Assembly: GCA_963798655.1 (NCBI GenBank)
Contig: CAWCUH010000007.1
Span: forward strand, 1 to 64,000
Length of the DNA: 64,000 nucleotides
Direction of reading: 5' to 3'
Origin: CAVSMC01 sp963798655
GTDB lineage: Bacteria; Pseudomonadota; Gammaproteobacteria; Burkholderiales; Casimicrobiaceae
Position 1 is the first letter of the stretch; each line of letters opens with the position of its first letter. Made by a program: the position numbers and the translations under genes. The notes under the pieces were generated by a model. It did no database searches. It was given only the letters and a program-made list of their open reading frames with translations, and had not been told where the DNA came from. This document shows positions 30,109 to 38,718 of this stretch, in pieces.

Positions 30109-30216
30109 AAGCGCTTTGTGCGGCGCGGCCGATGCTGCATACTACAGCGCACGGCGCGAAGCTTCGGCAGAAGGCGAACGCGCAACGGACGACGCTACCA
30201 CCGAAGGGAGCCCGAG

Positions 30217-31269
30217 GTGCTGACGAGAAAGATCCTTCGTTTCATTGCGCTCACCACGTTCGCCGTCGCGCCGGCGTTGGCATCAGCCGGGCCGAACGCA
30301 CCGTTTTCGTTCAAGCACGTCTACGTGATCGGCGACAGCCTGTCGGATCAAGGCAATCTGTTCATCGCTACTGGCCTGCTCGGCCTTGCCGTGCACGCCC
30401 CGCCGATTCCCGATGCCCAGCATTATTGGTTCGGCCGCTTTTCGAACGGTCCGAACTACGTCGACCGGCTCGCGATCAAGCTTCGCACCTTGATTGTGCC
30501 GTCCGTGCTGGGCGGCACCAATTTCGCGTTCGGCGGCGCACGGATCGACTACAACCGTGTGGAGGATCGCAGCGGAGCGCCCCCATGGCAGCCGACGGGC
30601 CCGTATCCGGGCGGCTTCTTCAAGTGGAGCGTCAACGACCAGCGCCAGGCGTTCGTCGACAGCGTCAACCGGCACGGTGCCGATCCGACGGGCCTCTATA
30701 TCGTCTTCGCGGGGTCGAACGATCTCGAGGATGCGCTGATCGCGTCGGCGTTCTACGGTCAACCTGCCGCGCCGATCGTGCAGAACGCCGTCGCCGGTGT
30801 CGTGAACGTCGTCAACACGTTCAAGGCTGCCGGTGCGCAGACGATCCTCGTACCACTCACGCCTGACTTCGGCGTCGTGCCGAGCGTCACGGCGCTCGGA
30901 CCGAACGCAATCGCCGCCGGTCGCGCGCTGTCGTCGGCGTTCAACCAGGCTCTGATGGCCGCGCTGCGGCAAATCGACGGACCGAACATCATCGTCTTCG
31001 ACACGTTCGCGCTTCTGGATGACGTCGTCTTTCATCCGGGCCATTTCGGTTTCACGAATGTCTCGCAGCCCTGCTACACGGGCTTCGTGACGCCCGATCC
31101 GACCGCGACCGAGTGCCGGCATCCCCAGCAATACGCGTTCTGGGACTCGGAGCACCCGACGACGCGGCTCGATTCGATCCTCGCCGATGGCGTGTTCGGG
31201 GCGCTCGTTCAGTGCTTGCAGCGAGGAACCAGCCAAGGACCGGCCTATTGTGGCGTTAACAGGCACTAG
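30217..31269 (+). CDS. secreted SGNH/GDSL esterase-lipase
   Basis: 350 aa from the GTG at 30217, six bases after AAGGGAG. Signal peptide to about residue 24 (ASAGPNAPF). Block I VIGDSLSDQGN (Ser41), block II GGTNFAFGGAR, block III FAGSNDLEDA, and block V WDSEHPTTRL carrying the catalytic Asp and His. It belongs to the phospholipase/thermolabile-hemolysin-like GDSL group and should hydrolyse esters in the periplasm or outside. Four cysteines near the C-terminus may form disulfides. Not obviously linked to its neighbours. Confidence 0.92.
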   Translation: MLTRKILRFIALTTFAVAPALASAGPNAPFSFKHVYVIGDSLSDQGNLFIATGLLGLAVHAPPIPDAQHYWFGRFSNGPNYVDRLAIKLRTLIVPSVLGGTNFAFGGARIDYNRVEDRSGAPPWQPTGPYPGGFFKWSVNDQRQAFVDSVNRHGADPTGLYIVFAGSNDLEDALIASAFYGQPAAPIVQNAVAGVVNVVNTFKAAGAQTILVPLTPDFGVVPSVTALGPNAIAAGRALSSAFNQALMAALRQIDGPNIIVFDTFALLDDVVFHPGHFGFTNVSQPCYTGFVTPDPTATECRHPQQYAFWDSEHPTTRLDSILADGVFGALVQCLQRGTSQGPAYCGVNRH

Positions 31270-31284
31270 CCCACGAGGCGGGTC

Positions 31285-32436
31285 GTGATCGCGCAGATGA
31301 AAGTCACCCTCGTCGGCTCGCGCTATTTCGGCGCGTCGGTGCTCGGCGCGCTGCGCGGCGACGGTGTCGACATCGCGCGCGTCGTTGCGCCGGCTGCGGA
31401 CGATCGGCTGGCGCTCGCCGCGAGCGCCGCCGGCATCCCGGTGCACGTGCTCGCCGATCCTCACGTCGTTGCCGGCGAAGCGATTCCCGATGACACGGGG
31501 CTGATCGTCGCCGCGCACACGCACGCGCGAGTGAGCAACGAAGCGCTCGCGCGATCGCGGCTCGGCGGCATCGGCTATCACCCGTCGCTGCTGCCGCGCC
31601 ATCGCGGCATCGCGGCGATCGAATGGACGATCCTGTCGGGCGATCCGATCGCCGGCGGCTCGGTGTATCACCTCGCCGACGGCTGGGACGCGGGGTCGGT
31701 GGCGGCGCAGGATTGGTGCTTCGTCGCCAAGGGAGAAACGGCGCGCGAGCTGTGGGAGCGCGCGCTCGCGCCGATCGGATTGCGGCTGCTGCCGAGCGTC
31801 GTCCGCTATGCGGCCGAGCACGGAGCGCTGCCGGCGCATCCGCAGGACGAGCGATTCGCGACGCGGGCGCCTCAGATCAGGAGCACGGTGTCGATCAGCG
31901 ACGGATCGAAGCAGGCATCGGCGACGCTCGTCGTCACTGCCATCGCACGCGATCGACCGGGCCTCGTGAACCTGCTGTCCGACCGCGCCCGCGGGTTCGG
32001 CGCGAACTGGGCGGGGAGCCGGATGGCAAGCCTCGCCGGGCAGTTCGCCGGCATGGTGCAATTCGACGTGCCGGCCGAAAATGCCGATCAGCTAGCGAGC
32101 GCGCTGCGCGGGCTCGAGTCGCAGGGCGTGCACGTGGTGATCGAGCGCAGCGACGCGCCGGCCCCCGTCGCGGGACGGCGCGCCGTGTCGCTCGATTTCA
32201 CCGGCCCCGACCGTCCCGGCATCGTGCGCGAGCTGTCGGCGCTTCTCGCCCAGCGCGGCGTGAGCATCGATGAGCTAACCACTGGAATCGTCGACGGTGA
32301 CGATGCGACCGCGCCTCGCCTGTTCAACGTGAAAGCGCTGCTCGTCGTGCCGGACGCCGTCGCGAACGACGAGCTGCGACGCGCGCTCGACGCGCTCGCC
32401 GTCGAGATGAAAGCCGACATCGGTCTCGGGAAGTAA
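31285..32436 (+). CDS. formyltransferase-like domain fused to two C-terminal ACT domains
   Basis: 383 aa, start at GTG 31285 behind GAGG; an ATG at 31297 is the alternative. Residues 1-195 are a formyl_trans_N domain: YHPSLLPRHRGIAAIEW and DGWDAGSVAAQ carry the catalytic His and Asp, but the usual Asn two residues before the His is Gly (IGYHPS). Residues about 210-290 (VTAIARDRPGLVNLLSDRA) and 295-383 (LDFTGPDRPGIVRELSALL) are two GcvR-type ACT domains. PurU has ACT first and transferase second, so the order here is reversed. A one-carbon or glycine-responsive enzyme is plausible; the substrate is unknown. Confidence 0.85.
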   Translation: MIAQMKVTLVGSRYFGASVLGALRGDGVDIARVVAPAADDRLALAASAAGIPVHVLADPHVVAGEAIPDDTGLIVAAHTHARVSNEALARSRLGGIGYHPSLLPRHRGIAAIEWTILSGDPIAGGSVYHLADGWDAGSVAAQDWCFVAKGETARELWERALAPIGLRLLPSVVRYAAEHGALPAHPQDERFATRAPQIRSTVSISDGSKQASATLVVTAIARDRPGLVNLLSDRARGFGANWAGSRMASLAGQFAGMVQFDVPAENADQLASALRGLESQGVHVVIERSDAPAPVAGRRAVSLDFTGPDRPGIVRELSALLAQRGVSIDELTTGIVDGDDATAPRLFNVKALLVVPDAVANDELRRALDALAVEMKADIGLGK

Positions 32437-32443
32437 ACCGGAT

Positions 32444-32497
32444 CGAGGGTCAGAGTGCAGCCGGCGCGGCAGAGTCCACTTGCCACTCTGACCCTCG
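32444..32497. repeat. GAGGGTCAGAGTG-type inverted repeat, copy between convergent genes
   Basis: Perfect 14-bp arms (32444-32457 and 32484-32497) with a 26-nt loop, between the convergent formyltransferase-ACT gene and the minus-strand gene ending at 32509. Same family as 9737, 9794 and 48924. Confidence 0.82.
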
Positions 32498-32508
32498 CCT
32501 CGGTACGT

Positions 32509-34168
32509 TTACGACGACGCCTGCAGCCGGCGGATCAGGATGTCGATCATGTCCTGTCCGTCGGTGGAGCGCAGCCGGTGGTCGCGGAACATGCTCAGCG
32601 TTTCCGATGATGCGATCGCGCGGTAATCGGCGCGGATCAGGATGCCGGCGATCGCACGCTGAACGGCAACCGACGCCGTCCGCGGAAAGAGCTCCACCAG
32701 CTCGGCGAGCGCGTCGCGGTCGGTCACATGCAAGCGCGCGAGCGTGTCGAGCGCGCGCACTTGCGCGTCGGGACGCGTCATCGACGCGATGCCCGCCGTC
32801 ACGCTGCGCACTTCGTTGACGTCGTCGATCGGCCGGCGATAGAAATACACTTCGGCCATTCGCAGCTCGTCGTCGCTCGTGCTCGTGAGCGCGGCAAGCA
32901 TGCGTGCGTGGTCGCCGGCGCTGTTGAGGCATGCGAACGCCGCCGCGCGGTCGATGCGATCCGCCGACGGCGCCGCTGCCTGCAGCTTGCCGAGCTCGTT
33001 GTCGTACGCGTGCGCTCCATCGAGCGCGCACACGAGATCGACGTCCGCGCCGCTCATTCGCGGCTGCGCGAGCAGGTCGGCCATCAGGCGCACGACCTCG
33101 CTGTGATGCTGGTCCGGCGTGAGCCAGCGCAGCGTCTGCGCGACGTCGAGCATGCGCGCACGAATCGGCGGCTGCCTCGCGTCGCGGGCGAGCGCGAGAA
33201 ATCGCTCGCGTGCGGCGACGTCGCTCGCGATCTCGTCGAGAGCCGCAACGAAAGCCGGATCGCGCTTGTCGCCCTCGTCGAGAGAGGCGAGGAACGTCTC
33301 GATCCGCTCGAAGAACATCCGCGCGTCCGCCGCGTCGCGATCGACGACCTGATGAATGAAGCGCAACCGCTCGGCCGGCGGCTGGCGCTCGTCGACGAAT
33401 CGACATACCTGCGCACGGTACGCCGCGCGCGGATCGGACGGCGTCACGCCCGACACGACGGTCATCGAGTGCGCGGCGAACGCTCCGAGCAAGCCCCGGT
33501 TGGGCCGCCCGCTCGCGAACTCGCCGCCTGCGCGCGACTGGAAATAGCGGTTGATCAGCGAGCCGGCGAGCGGCCCGAGCGGCGCCGTCGAAGAGAATCC
33601 GTAGATGACGGGCACGTTGACGAAGATTCGCCGCATGATGTCGCGATTGCTCTCGGCGTGCAGCGTGCCGAGCTGGCGCGACATGCGCGATGCCTCCGCC
33701 GTCGAGTAACCCGCGCGCAGCAAGCTCTTCTCGACATCGGCAGCCGGAGTGGATCCGCTTTCGGAATTCAGGCTGTTGCAGCCGAAAAGATAGACCTCCT
33801 TCAATTGCGAGAACAGCGCCGGGCACGACGCGCTGCACGACGCGCGCTCCATTTCGGCGACCGGCAGATGGTCGTTCACGTCGAGCCGCGTCGTGTAGAA
33901 ATCGGTCCCGTTGAAATGGCCGGAGACGACGAGCACGTCGCAGCTCACCTGCTTGCGGCATGCGGTTTCGAGCCAATCGCTGCGGCCATGCTCGACCAGC
34001 TCGACGAAGCGGTAACTCGCGCTCCGGCAGGTGCCGGCGGAGCGCCGCCTGCTCGTCGGGCGAATTGACGGTGATCGTGCACACCGTGCGCTTTTCGGCG
34101 TCCGCCGGACCGCTGCACGCGACGGTCAGCACGGCTGCGACCAGCATCGGTTTTGTAAGAGTTGACAC
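32509..34168 (-). CDS. exported protein with His/Cys (clan CD-like) pattern and helical repeats; frameshifted
   Basis: The intact frame 32509-33948 gives 479 aa from an internal GTG, but the true N-terminus is in another frame: GTG 34168 starts MSTLTKPMLVAAVLTVACSG, a signal or lipoprotein peptide, and continues TITVNSPDEQAALRRHLPE. The downstream frame resumes as SYRFVELVEHGRSDWLETAC. A one-base surplus near 34050 explains the break. The N-terminal part has SCDVLVVSGHFNG and LKEVYLFGCNSLNSE, a His-Gly then Gly-Cys arrangement like caspase/CHAT-fold peptidases. Residues after about 170 are helical (HEAT-like; VQRAIAGILIRADYRAI). A sequencing error or a recent mutation are both possible. Function unknown. 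Confidence 0.6.
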
Positions 34169-34538
34169 GGCGTTCGGCACTTCTTGTCCAGCGGCCGCAC
34201 CCGCTACGCGCACCGCAGAGCGAGGTTCGTACCGCTCGGCAGCGGCGCAGGCCCTGCGCTCGCCATCGCAACGCCGTACGCGTCGCTCTGCGGATATCGT
34301 GTCCGGAGCGAAAATCAAACCACCGCGCGGACTGCGGGGTTATCGCACGGGCAACCCGTCGCAGCGCCTCGCTCGGTGAGAGACCGCGATCGCCCGGGCC
34401 CGGCTGGGCCGCGCTGCTCGCGCTCGCGTTCGCGACGCTCGGCGTGGCGCCGCGGCCGCGCGGCTGATCGTTGCGCGAGGCGGCGCCCGACGTGGCTCGG
34501 CGGCTGGCGCGTTTGATCGCTGCGCGAGGCGGCGCTCG
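34169..34538. other. gene-free stretch with a 24-bp direct repeat
   Basis: 370 bp without a convincing gene; the open frames are arginine-rich shadows. The end nearest the DUF2007 gene holds two copies of a 24-bp sequence, 34466-34489 and 34515-34538, sharing TGCGCGAGGCGGCGC and differing at two positions. The second copy ends right at the DUF2007 stop codon, so a small duplication of the 3' end is likely. The other end should hold the promoter of the 34168 gene, but no clear box was seen. Confidence 0.5.
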
Positions 34539-34844
34539 CTACAGCGACGTGCCGCACTTCCAGCAGAGGTCGAACGTCGCCGGGTTTTCCTCGCTGCACG
34601 CGCGGCACACGAGCGTGCCGCTGCGGTTGCGCTCGACCTGATAGGCACGCAGCACCGCTTCGGCTCGCTCGCGGTCGGCGTCGTCGTCGAGCCACACCTG
34701 CGGCAGCGCCACGTCCGGCGGAACGTCGCCGACGATGCTCGACATGTGCTCGTTGAACACGTGCGCCTTGATGCCGGCCTCGGCGAGCCGGTGCACCACC
34801 AGATATGCATCGAACCGGCCCGACGCGGTGAAGATGCGCTGCAT
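34539..34844 (-). CDS. DUF2007-type signal-transducing protein with zinc ribbon
   Basis: 101 aa from the ATG that overlaps the permease stop (TAATG). Residues 1-70 follow the DUF2007 pattern (MQRIFTASGRFDAYLVVHRL, HVFNEHMSSIVGDVP, QVWLDDDADRERAEAVLRAY), a PII-like small fold. A CxxC...CxxC ribbon ends the protein (LVCRACSEENPATFDLCWKCGTSL is split as CRAC and CWKC). Role unknown; linked to the transporter operon by overlap. Confidence 0.85.
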   Translation of the reverse strand: MQRIFTASGRFDAYLVVHRLAEAGIKAHVFNEHMSSIVGDVPPDVALPQVWLDDDADRERAEAVLRAYQVERNRSGTLVCRACSEENPATFDLCWKCGTSL

Positions 34845-35662
34845 TACGCGACCTGCGCGAGACGTGCGCGCCGTTGCAGCCAGCCGACGAACGCCATGAA
34901 CGTGAGCGAGATCGCGATCAGCATCGTCGCGGCGGCCGTGATGGTGAGGCTGATGTTGTCGTTGATGCCGGCGAACATCTGCCGCGGCAGCGTGCGCTGG
35001 CCCGGACCGGCGATCAGCAGCGCGACGACGACTTCGTCGAACGAGGCTGCGAACGCGAACACGGCACCGGACAGCACACCGGGCAGGATCAGCGGCAGCG
35101 TCACGCGGCGAAACGCGGTTATCGGCGGTGCGCCGAGGCTCGCCGCAGCGCGCAGCAGCGTGCGATCGAAGCCGGACAGCGTCGCGAGCACGGTGATGAC
35201 GACGAAGGGCACGGCAAGCGTCGTGTGGGCGAGGATCAGGCCGGCGTAGCCGTCGTTCAGGCCGAGCGGCGCGAACGCGAAGTACACGCCGACGGCGACG
35301 ATGATCACCGGCACGACCATCGGCGAGATCAGCAGTGCGAGCACGATGCCCTGGCCCGGAAAGCGCGCGCGCCACATGCCGAGCGCCGCGAGCGTTCCGA
35401 GCAGCGTCGCGAGCAGCGTTGCCGACGTGCCGACGAGCAGGCTGTTCCACAGCGACGGCAGCCAGAACGTCGACGTGAAGAAATCCTGGTACCAGCGAAG
35501 GCTGAAGCCCGGCAGCGGATAGTAGAAGAACGCGCCGGAGGAGAACGACAACGGCACGACGATGACGATCGGCGCGACGAGGAAGAACAGCACCGTCGCC
35601 GTGACTGCGGCGAGCGCGACGCGCGAAACGCGCTGTCCGATCGTGAGATTGCCCTCGCTCAA
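34844..35662 (-). CDS. potC: spermidine/putrescine-type ABC transporter permease (PotC-like)
   Basis: 272 aa with six membrane helices. The EAA loop that contacts the ATPase is RAAASLGAPPITAFRRVTLPLI. It pairs with the larger permease encoded upstream at 35731-36984 and the ATPase and binding protein further upstream in the same direction. The family imports polyamines or related cations; the exact ligand is not proven. Confidence 0.92.
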   Translation of the reverse strand: MSEGNLTIGQRVSRVALAAVTATVLFFLVAPIVIVVPLSFSSGAFFYYPLPGFSLRWYQDFFTSTFWLPSLWNSLLVGTSATLLATLLGTLAALGMWRARFPGQGIVLALLISPMVVPVIIVAVGVYFAFAPLGLNDGYAGLILAHTTLAVPFVVITVLATLSGFDRTLLRAAASLGAPPITAFRRVTLPLILPGVLSGAVFAFAASFDEVVVALLIAGPGQRTLPRQMFAGINDNISLTITAAATMLIAISLTFMAFVGWLQRRARLAQVA

Positions 35663-35730
35663 CGGCGGCCTCCGCTAGGACGTGCACGCCCGGAGTCAGC
35701 GATGTCGGCCGCCGCGACTCGCGCGCTCAT

Positions 35731-36984
35731 CTACGCCATCCGCATCTTGTCGAGGCCGACGAGGCGGTCGTATACGGCGTACAGCGCGAGCGTCGCCGCA
35801 AGCAGCATGATCGACAGCGACGCCGCCATGCCCCAGTTGACGGTGCGGCTCGCGTAGAACGCGATGAAGTAGCTGATCATCTGGTCGTCGGCGCCACCGA
35901 CCAGCGCCGGCGTGATGTAGTAGCCGAGCGCCTGGATGAACACCATCAGGCAGCCGGCGCCGACGCCCGGAAGCGTCTGCGGCAGATAGACGCGCCGGAA
36001 GGCCGTCCACGGCGTCGCGCCGAGCGAGGACGCCGCGCGCACATACGACGGCGAGATGCCCTTCATCACCGCGTACAGCGGCAGCACCATGAACGGCAAC
36101 AGCACGTGCACCATCGCGACGTACACCGCGAAGCGGTTGAAGATCATCCGGATCGGCTCGGTGACGATGCCGACCGAGATCAGCAGATTGTTGAGGATCC
36201 CCTCGCGCTGCAGCAGCACCACCCAGGCGACGGTGCGCACGAGCAGCGACGTCCAGAACGGCAGCAGCACGAGGAACAGCAGCAGCGGCGCACGCGACGG
36301 CGGCTGCCGCGCGATGAACAGTGCGACCGGGTAGCCGAGCAGCAGACATGCGAGCGTGACGAAGCCCGAGATCCACAGCGTGCGCCCGAGCACGGCGCGG
36401 AACACCGTTTCGTCGGCGGGCGCCGGTGCGATCGCGTTGTCGGCATCGCGTCGGAGATCGAGCGCCGCCAGTAGGTACAGATCGGTCACCGGACCGCCGG
36501 CGCGGCGGATCGCCGCCCACGTCTCGCGCTCGCCCCACTTCGGATCGATGGCGATCAATGCTTCGCGCGGCGCGCCGATCGATTCGTTCGACACGCGACG
36601 CGCGCTCACGAACATCAGCGTGCGAAACCCCGGCACGTCGTAGTTGAGCCGCGTCGCCGCGCTCGCAAGCGTTCCCGCCTCGCGTGCGTCGCGAAGGTCG
36701 GCGACCATCGCTGCAAACGCCGCATCCGCCGGCAGGCCTTCGCCGTCCCAATGCCGAAGCTCGGCCGACGCGCGCGGAAGGATGTGTGCGACGTCGCTGT
36801 CGAACACGCCGCGCGCGAGCATCGCGGCGATCGGCACGATGAACGTCGCGAGCAGGAACGCGAACAGCGGCAGCACGAGCGCTGCGGCTCGAAGCTGCTC
36901 GCGCCGCTCGGCGCGCCGAAGCGCGCGGCGAAGGCCGACGTCGGGCGCCGGAGAGAGCGCGGGAATGTCGGCGATGGTGGCCAC
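35731..36984 (-). CDS. potB: spermidine/putrescine-type ABC transporter permease (PotB-like) with large periplasmic insert
   Basis: 417 aa, about 120 longer than E. coli PotB. The extra sequence is residues about 65-190, between the first helix (LVLPLFAFLLATFIVPIAAM) and the second (LWISGFVTLACLLLGYPVAL); it looks like a soluble periplasmic insertion. The EAA loop is RAASSLGATPWTAFRRVYLP. GTG start (36984) with no clear Shine-Dalgarno. It follows the broken PEP-CTERM gene by nine bases, and that gene separates it from potD. Confidence 0.9.
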   Translation of the reverse strand: MATIADIPALSPAPDVGLRRALRRAERREQLRAAALVLPLFAFLLATFIVPIAAMLARGVFDSDVAHILPRASAELRHWDGEGLPADAAFAAMVADLRDAREAGTLASAATRLNYDVPGFRTLMFVSARRVSNESIGAPREALIAIDPKWGERETWAAIRRAGGPVTDLYLLAALDLRRDADNAIAPAPADETVFRAVLGRTLWISGFVTLACLLLGYPVALFIARQPPSRAPLLLFLVLLPFWTSLLVRTVAWVVLLQREGILNNLLISVGIVTEPIRMIFNRFAVYVAMVHVLLPFMVLPLYAVMKGISPSYVRAASSLGATPWTAFRRVYLPQTLPGVGAGCLMVFIQALGYYITPALVGGADDQMISYFIAFYASRTVNWGMAASLSIMLLAATLALYAVYDRLVGLDKMRMA

Positions 36985-36993
36985 GAAACGGCG

Positions 36994-37521
36994 TCAGGTC
37001 GCGTGGAACACCGGCTGCGCCGTCGCCGAGCGTCGGCGAATGTGAACGCGCACAGCGCGAGGGCAAGGAGTGGCATCGTCGCAGGCTCCGGCACCGCGAC
37101 GACGGCGAACTGCGAAAACTCGGACGTATCCACAAGCCGGCAGAGGAGTCAACGGCACGAGGGACCCCGTATCCCAGCCGATCTGAAAGTCGTCCTCGAA
37201 ATTGCCCGAGCCGAGCACGCCGTCGACGAGCCCTCCGATGTAGTTCACGCCGGTTTCGTTGTCGAAACCGATTTCGGCCAGCGTGTACATGTGCCCGGCA
37301 ATGACCAGCGACACCGACGTCAGAGCATCGATCGGTGCGTTGATCGACGCCGCTTCATAGCGGATCGTGCCGCTGACCGGATCATCGATCGGCGGCACGG
37401 CGCCGAACAGTGGCGCGAAGTTCGTCGCGGTGAACGTCATCTCGATCGTGGCGGCGCTTACCGCCGGAACGAACAGTGAAATCATCAGCCCTCGTGCAAT
37501 CATGCGCAACGCGTCAGCCAT
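36994..37521 (-). pseudogene. frameshifted PEP-CTERM protein gene inside the pot operon
   Basis: ATG 37521 has GGGGAGG five bases upstream and opens MADALRMIARGLMISLFVPA, a signal peptide. The frame runs to GWDTGSLVPLTPLP and then turns into arginine-rich nonsense ending at 36994. In the +1 frame from about 37134 the sequence becomes LVDTSEFSQFAVVAVPEPAT, then a hydrophobic helix and ARRRR, a perfect PEP-CTERM sorting tail. A one-base surplus (or two-base loss) between about 37134 and 37180 separates body and tail. The tail frame also has no stop before potB, so the gene is probably dead unless the assembly is wrong. Confidence 0.7.
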
Positions 37522-37664
37522 GCGAGCCTCCCCTGTTGTTATTGCTGTGACTCGAAGACCGAGCATCGGCGCCGGCCGCACAGCTCATTTGTCGGCAGAC
37601 GCCGGTGGCGCCGGCGGTCGTTCCGCGATGCGCGGATGGCCGCCGGAGAATGCGATTGTGCGAC

Positions 37665-38708
37665 CTACTTCGCCACCCAGGCGTTGAACCGCTGGTTGAG
37701 TTTGTCCAGGTGCTCCAGCCAGAACTTGTCGTTGATGTACACGGCCGACGACATGTTCTGCGGCGCCGTCGCGAGGTTCGGCAGCACGTTCTTGTCGATG
37801 AGGCCGGTCGCCGCCTTCGTCGTGACGCCGTACGGAATCTTCGGCGGCAGGTTCTTCTGGTTCTTGGGGTCGTTCACGAACACCAGGAACTTCTCGGCGT
37901 CGGCCTTCATCGGCGAGCCCTTCATGATGACCCACGAGTCGATCGTGTAGAGGTTGTTCGTCCACACGATCTTGAAGTTCTTCTTGTCCTTGTCGTTCGC
38001 TGCCGCGATGCGGCCGTTGTACGCGTCGGTCATCACCACTTCGCCGGACGCGAGCAGCTGCGGCGGCTGCGAGCCTTTTTCCCACCAGACGATGTTCGGC
38101 TTCAGCTGGTCGAGCTTCTTGAACGCGCGCTCGATGCCGGCATCGGTCGCGAGCGTCTTGTAGACGTCCTTCGGTGAGACGCCGTCGGCCATCAGCGCGA
38201 TCTCGAGCGTCGTCTTCGGCCCTTTGCGCAGCGCGCGCTTGCCCGGCCACTTCTGCGTGTTCCAGAAGTCGGCCCAGGATTTCGGCGTGTCGCCTTTGAT
38301 CTTGTCGCCGTCATACGCGAGGATGAAGCTGTAGACGATGGCGCCGACGCCGCAATCGTTCACCGCGTCGGGCAGGTACTTGTCCTTGCCGCCGAGCTTC
38401 GACCAGTCGAGCTTCTCGTACAGGCCTTCCTCGCAGCCGAGCAGCAGCTCCTCGGACTCGACCTGCACGACGTCCCAGTTGTTGTTGCCCCCCTGGATTT
38501 TCGCGCGCAGCGTGCCGACGCCGCCATCCCAGCTCTCCTCGGCCATCTTCGTCCCCGTGGCCATGAACGGCTTGAAGTAAACCTCGCGCTGCGCATCCTG
38601 GTACGCGCCGCCCCACGACACGACGGTGAGATCGCGCGCCGCGGCGGTTGCGGCAAGCGCGGCCGCGCACATCGCGATCGCGCCGACTTTCCATGTGCTG
38701 AACTTCAT
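37665..38708 (-). CDS. potD: spermidine/putrescine-type periplasmic binding protein (PotD-like)
   Basis: 347 aa from the ATG at 38708 with GAGGAGAGGAC just upstream. Signal peptide to about residue 24 (AAARDLTVVSW). The PotD/PotF opening LTVVSWGGAYQDAQREVYFK is followed by WDVVQVESEELLLGCEEGL and NIVWWEKGSQPPQLLASGEV, which line the ligand cleft. It delivers ligand to the PotB/C-like permeases. 143 bp before the broken PEP-CTERM gene. Confidence 0.93.
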   Translation of the reverse strand: MKFSTWKVGAIAMCAAALAATAAARDLTVVSWGGAYQDAQREVYFKPFMATGTKMAEESWDGGVGTLRAKIQGGNNNWDVVQVESEELLLGCEEGLYEKLDWSKLGGKDKYLPDAVNDCGVGAIVYSFILAYDGDKIKGDTPKSWADFWNTQKWPGKRALRKGPKTTLEIALMADGVSPKDVYKTLATDAGIERAFKKLDQLKPNIVWWEKGSQPPQLLASGEVVMTDAYNGRIAAANDKDKKNFKIVWTNNLYTIDSWVIMKGSPMKADAEKFLVFVNDPKNQKNLPPKIPYGVTTKAATGLIDKNVLPNLATAPQNMSSAVYINDKFWLEHLDKLNQRFNAWVAK

Positions 38709-38718
38709 GTCCTCTCCT

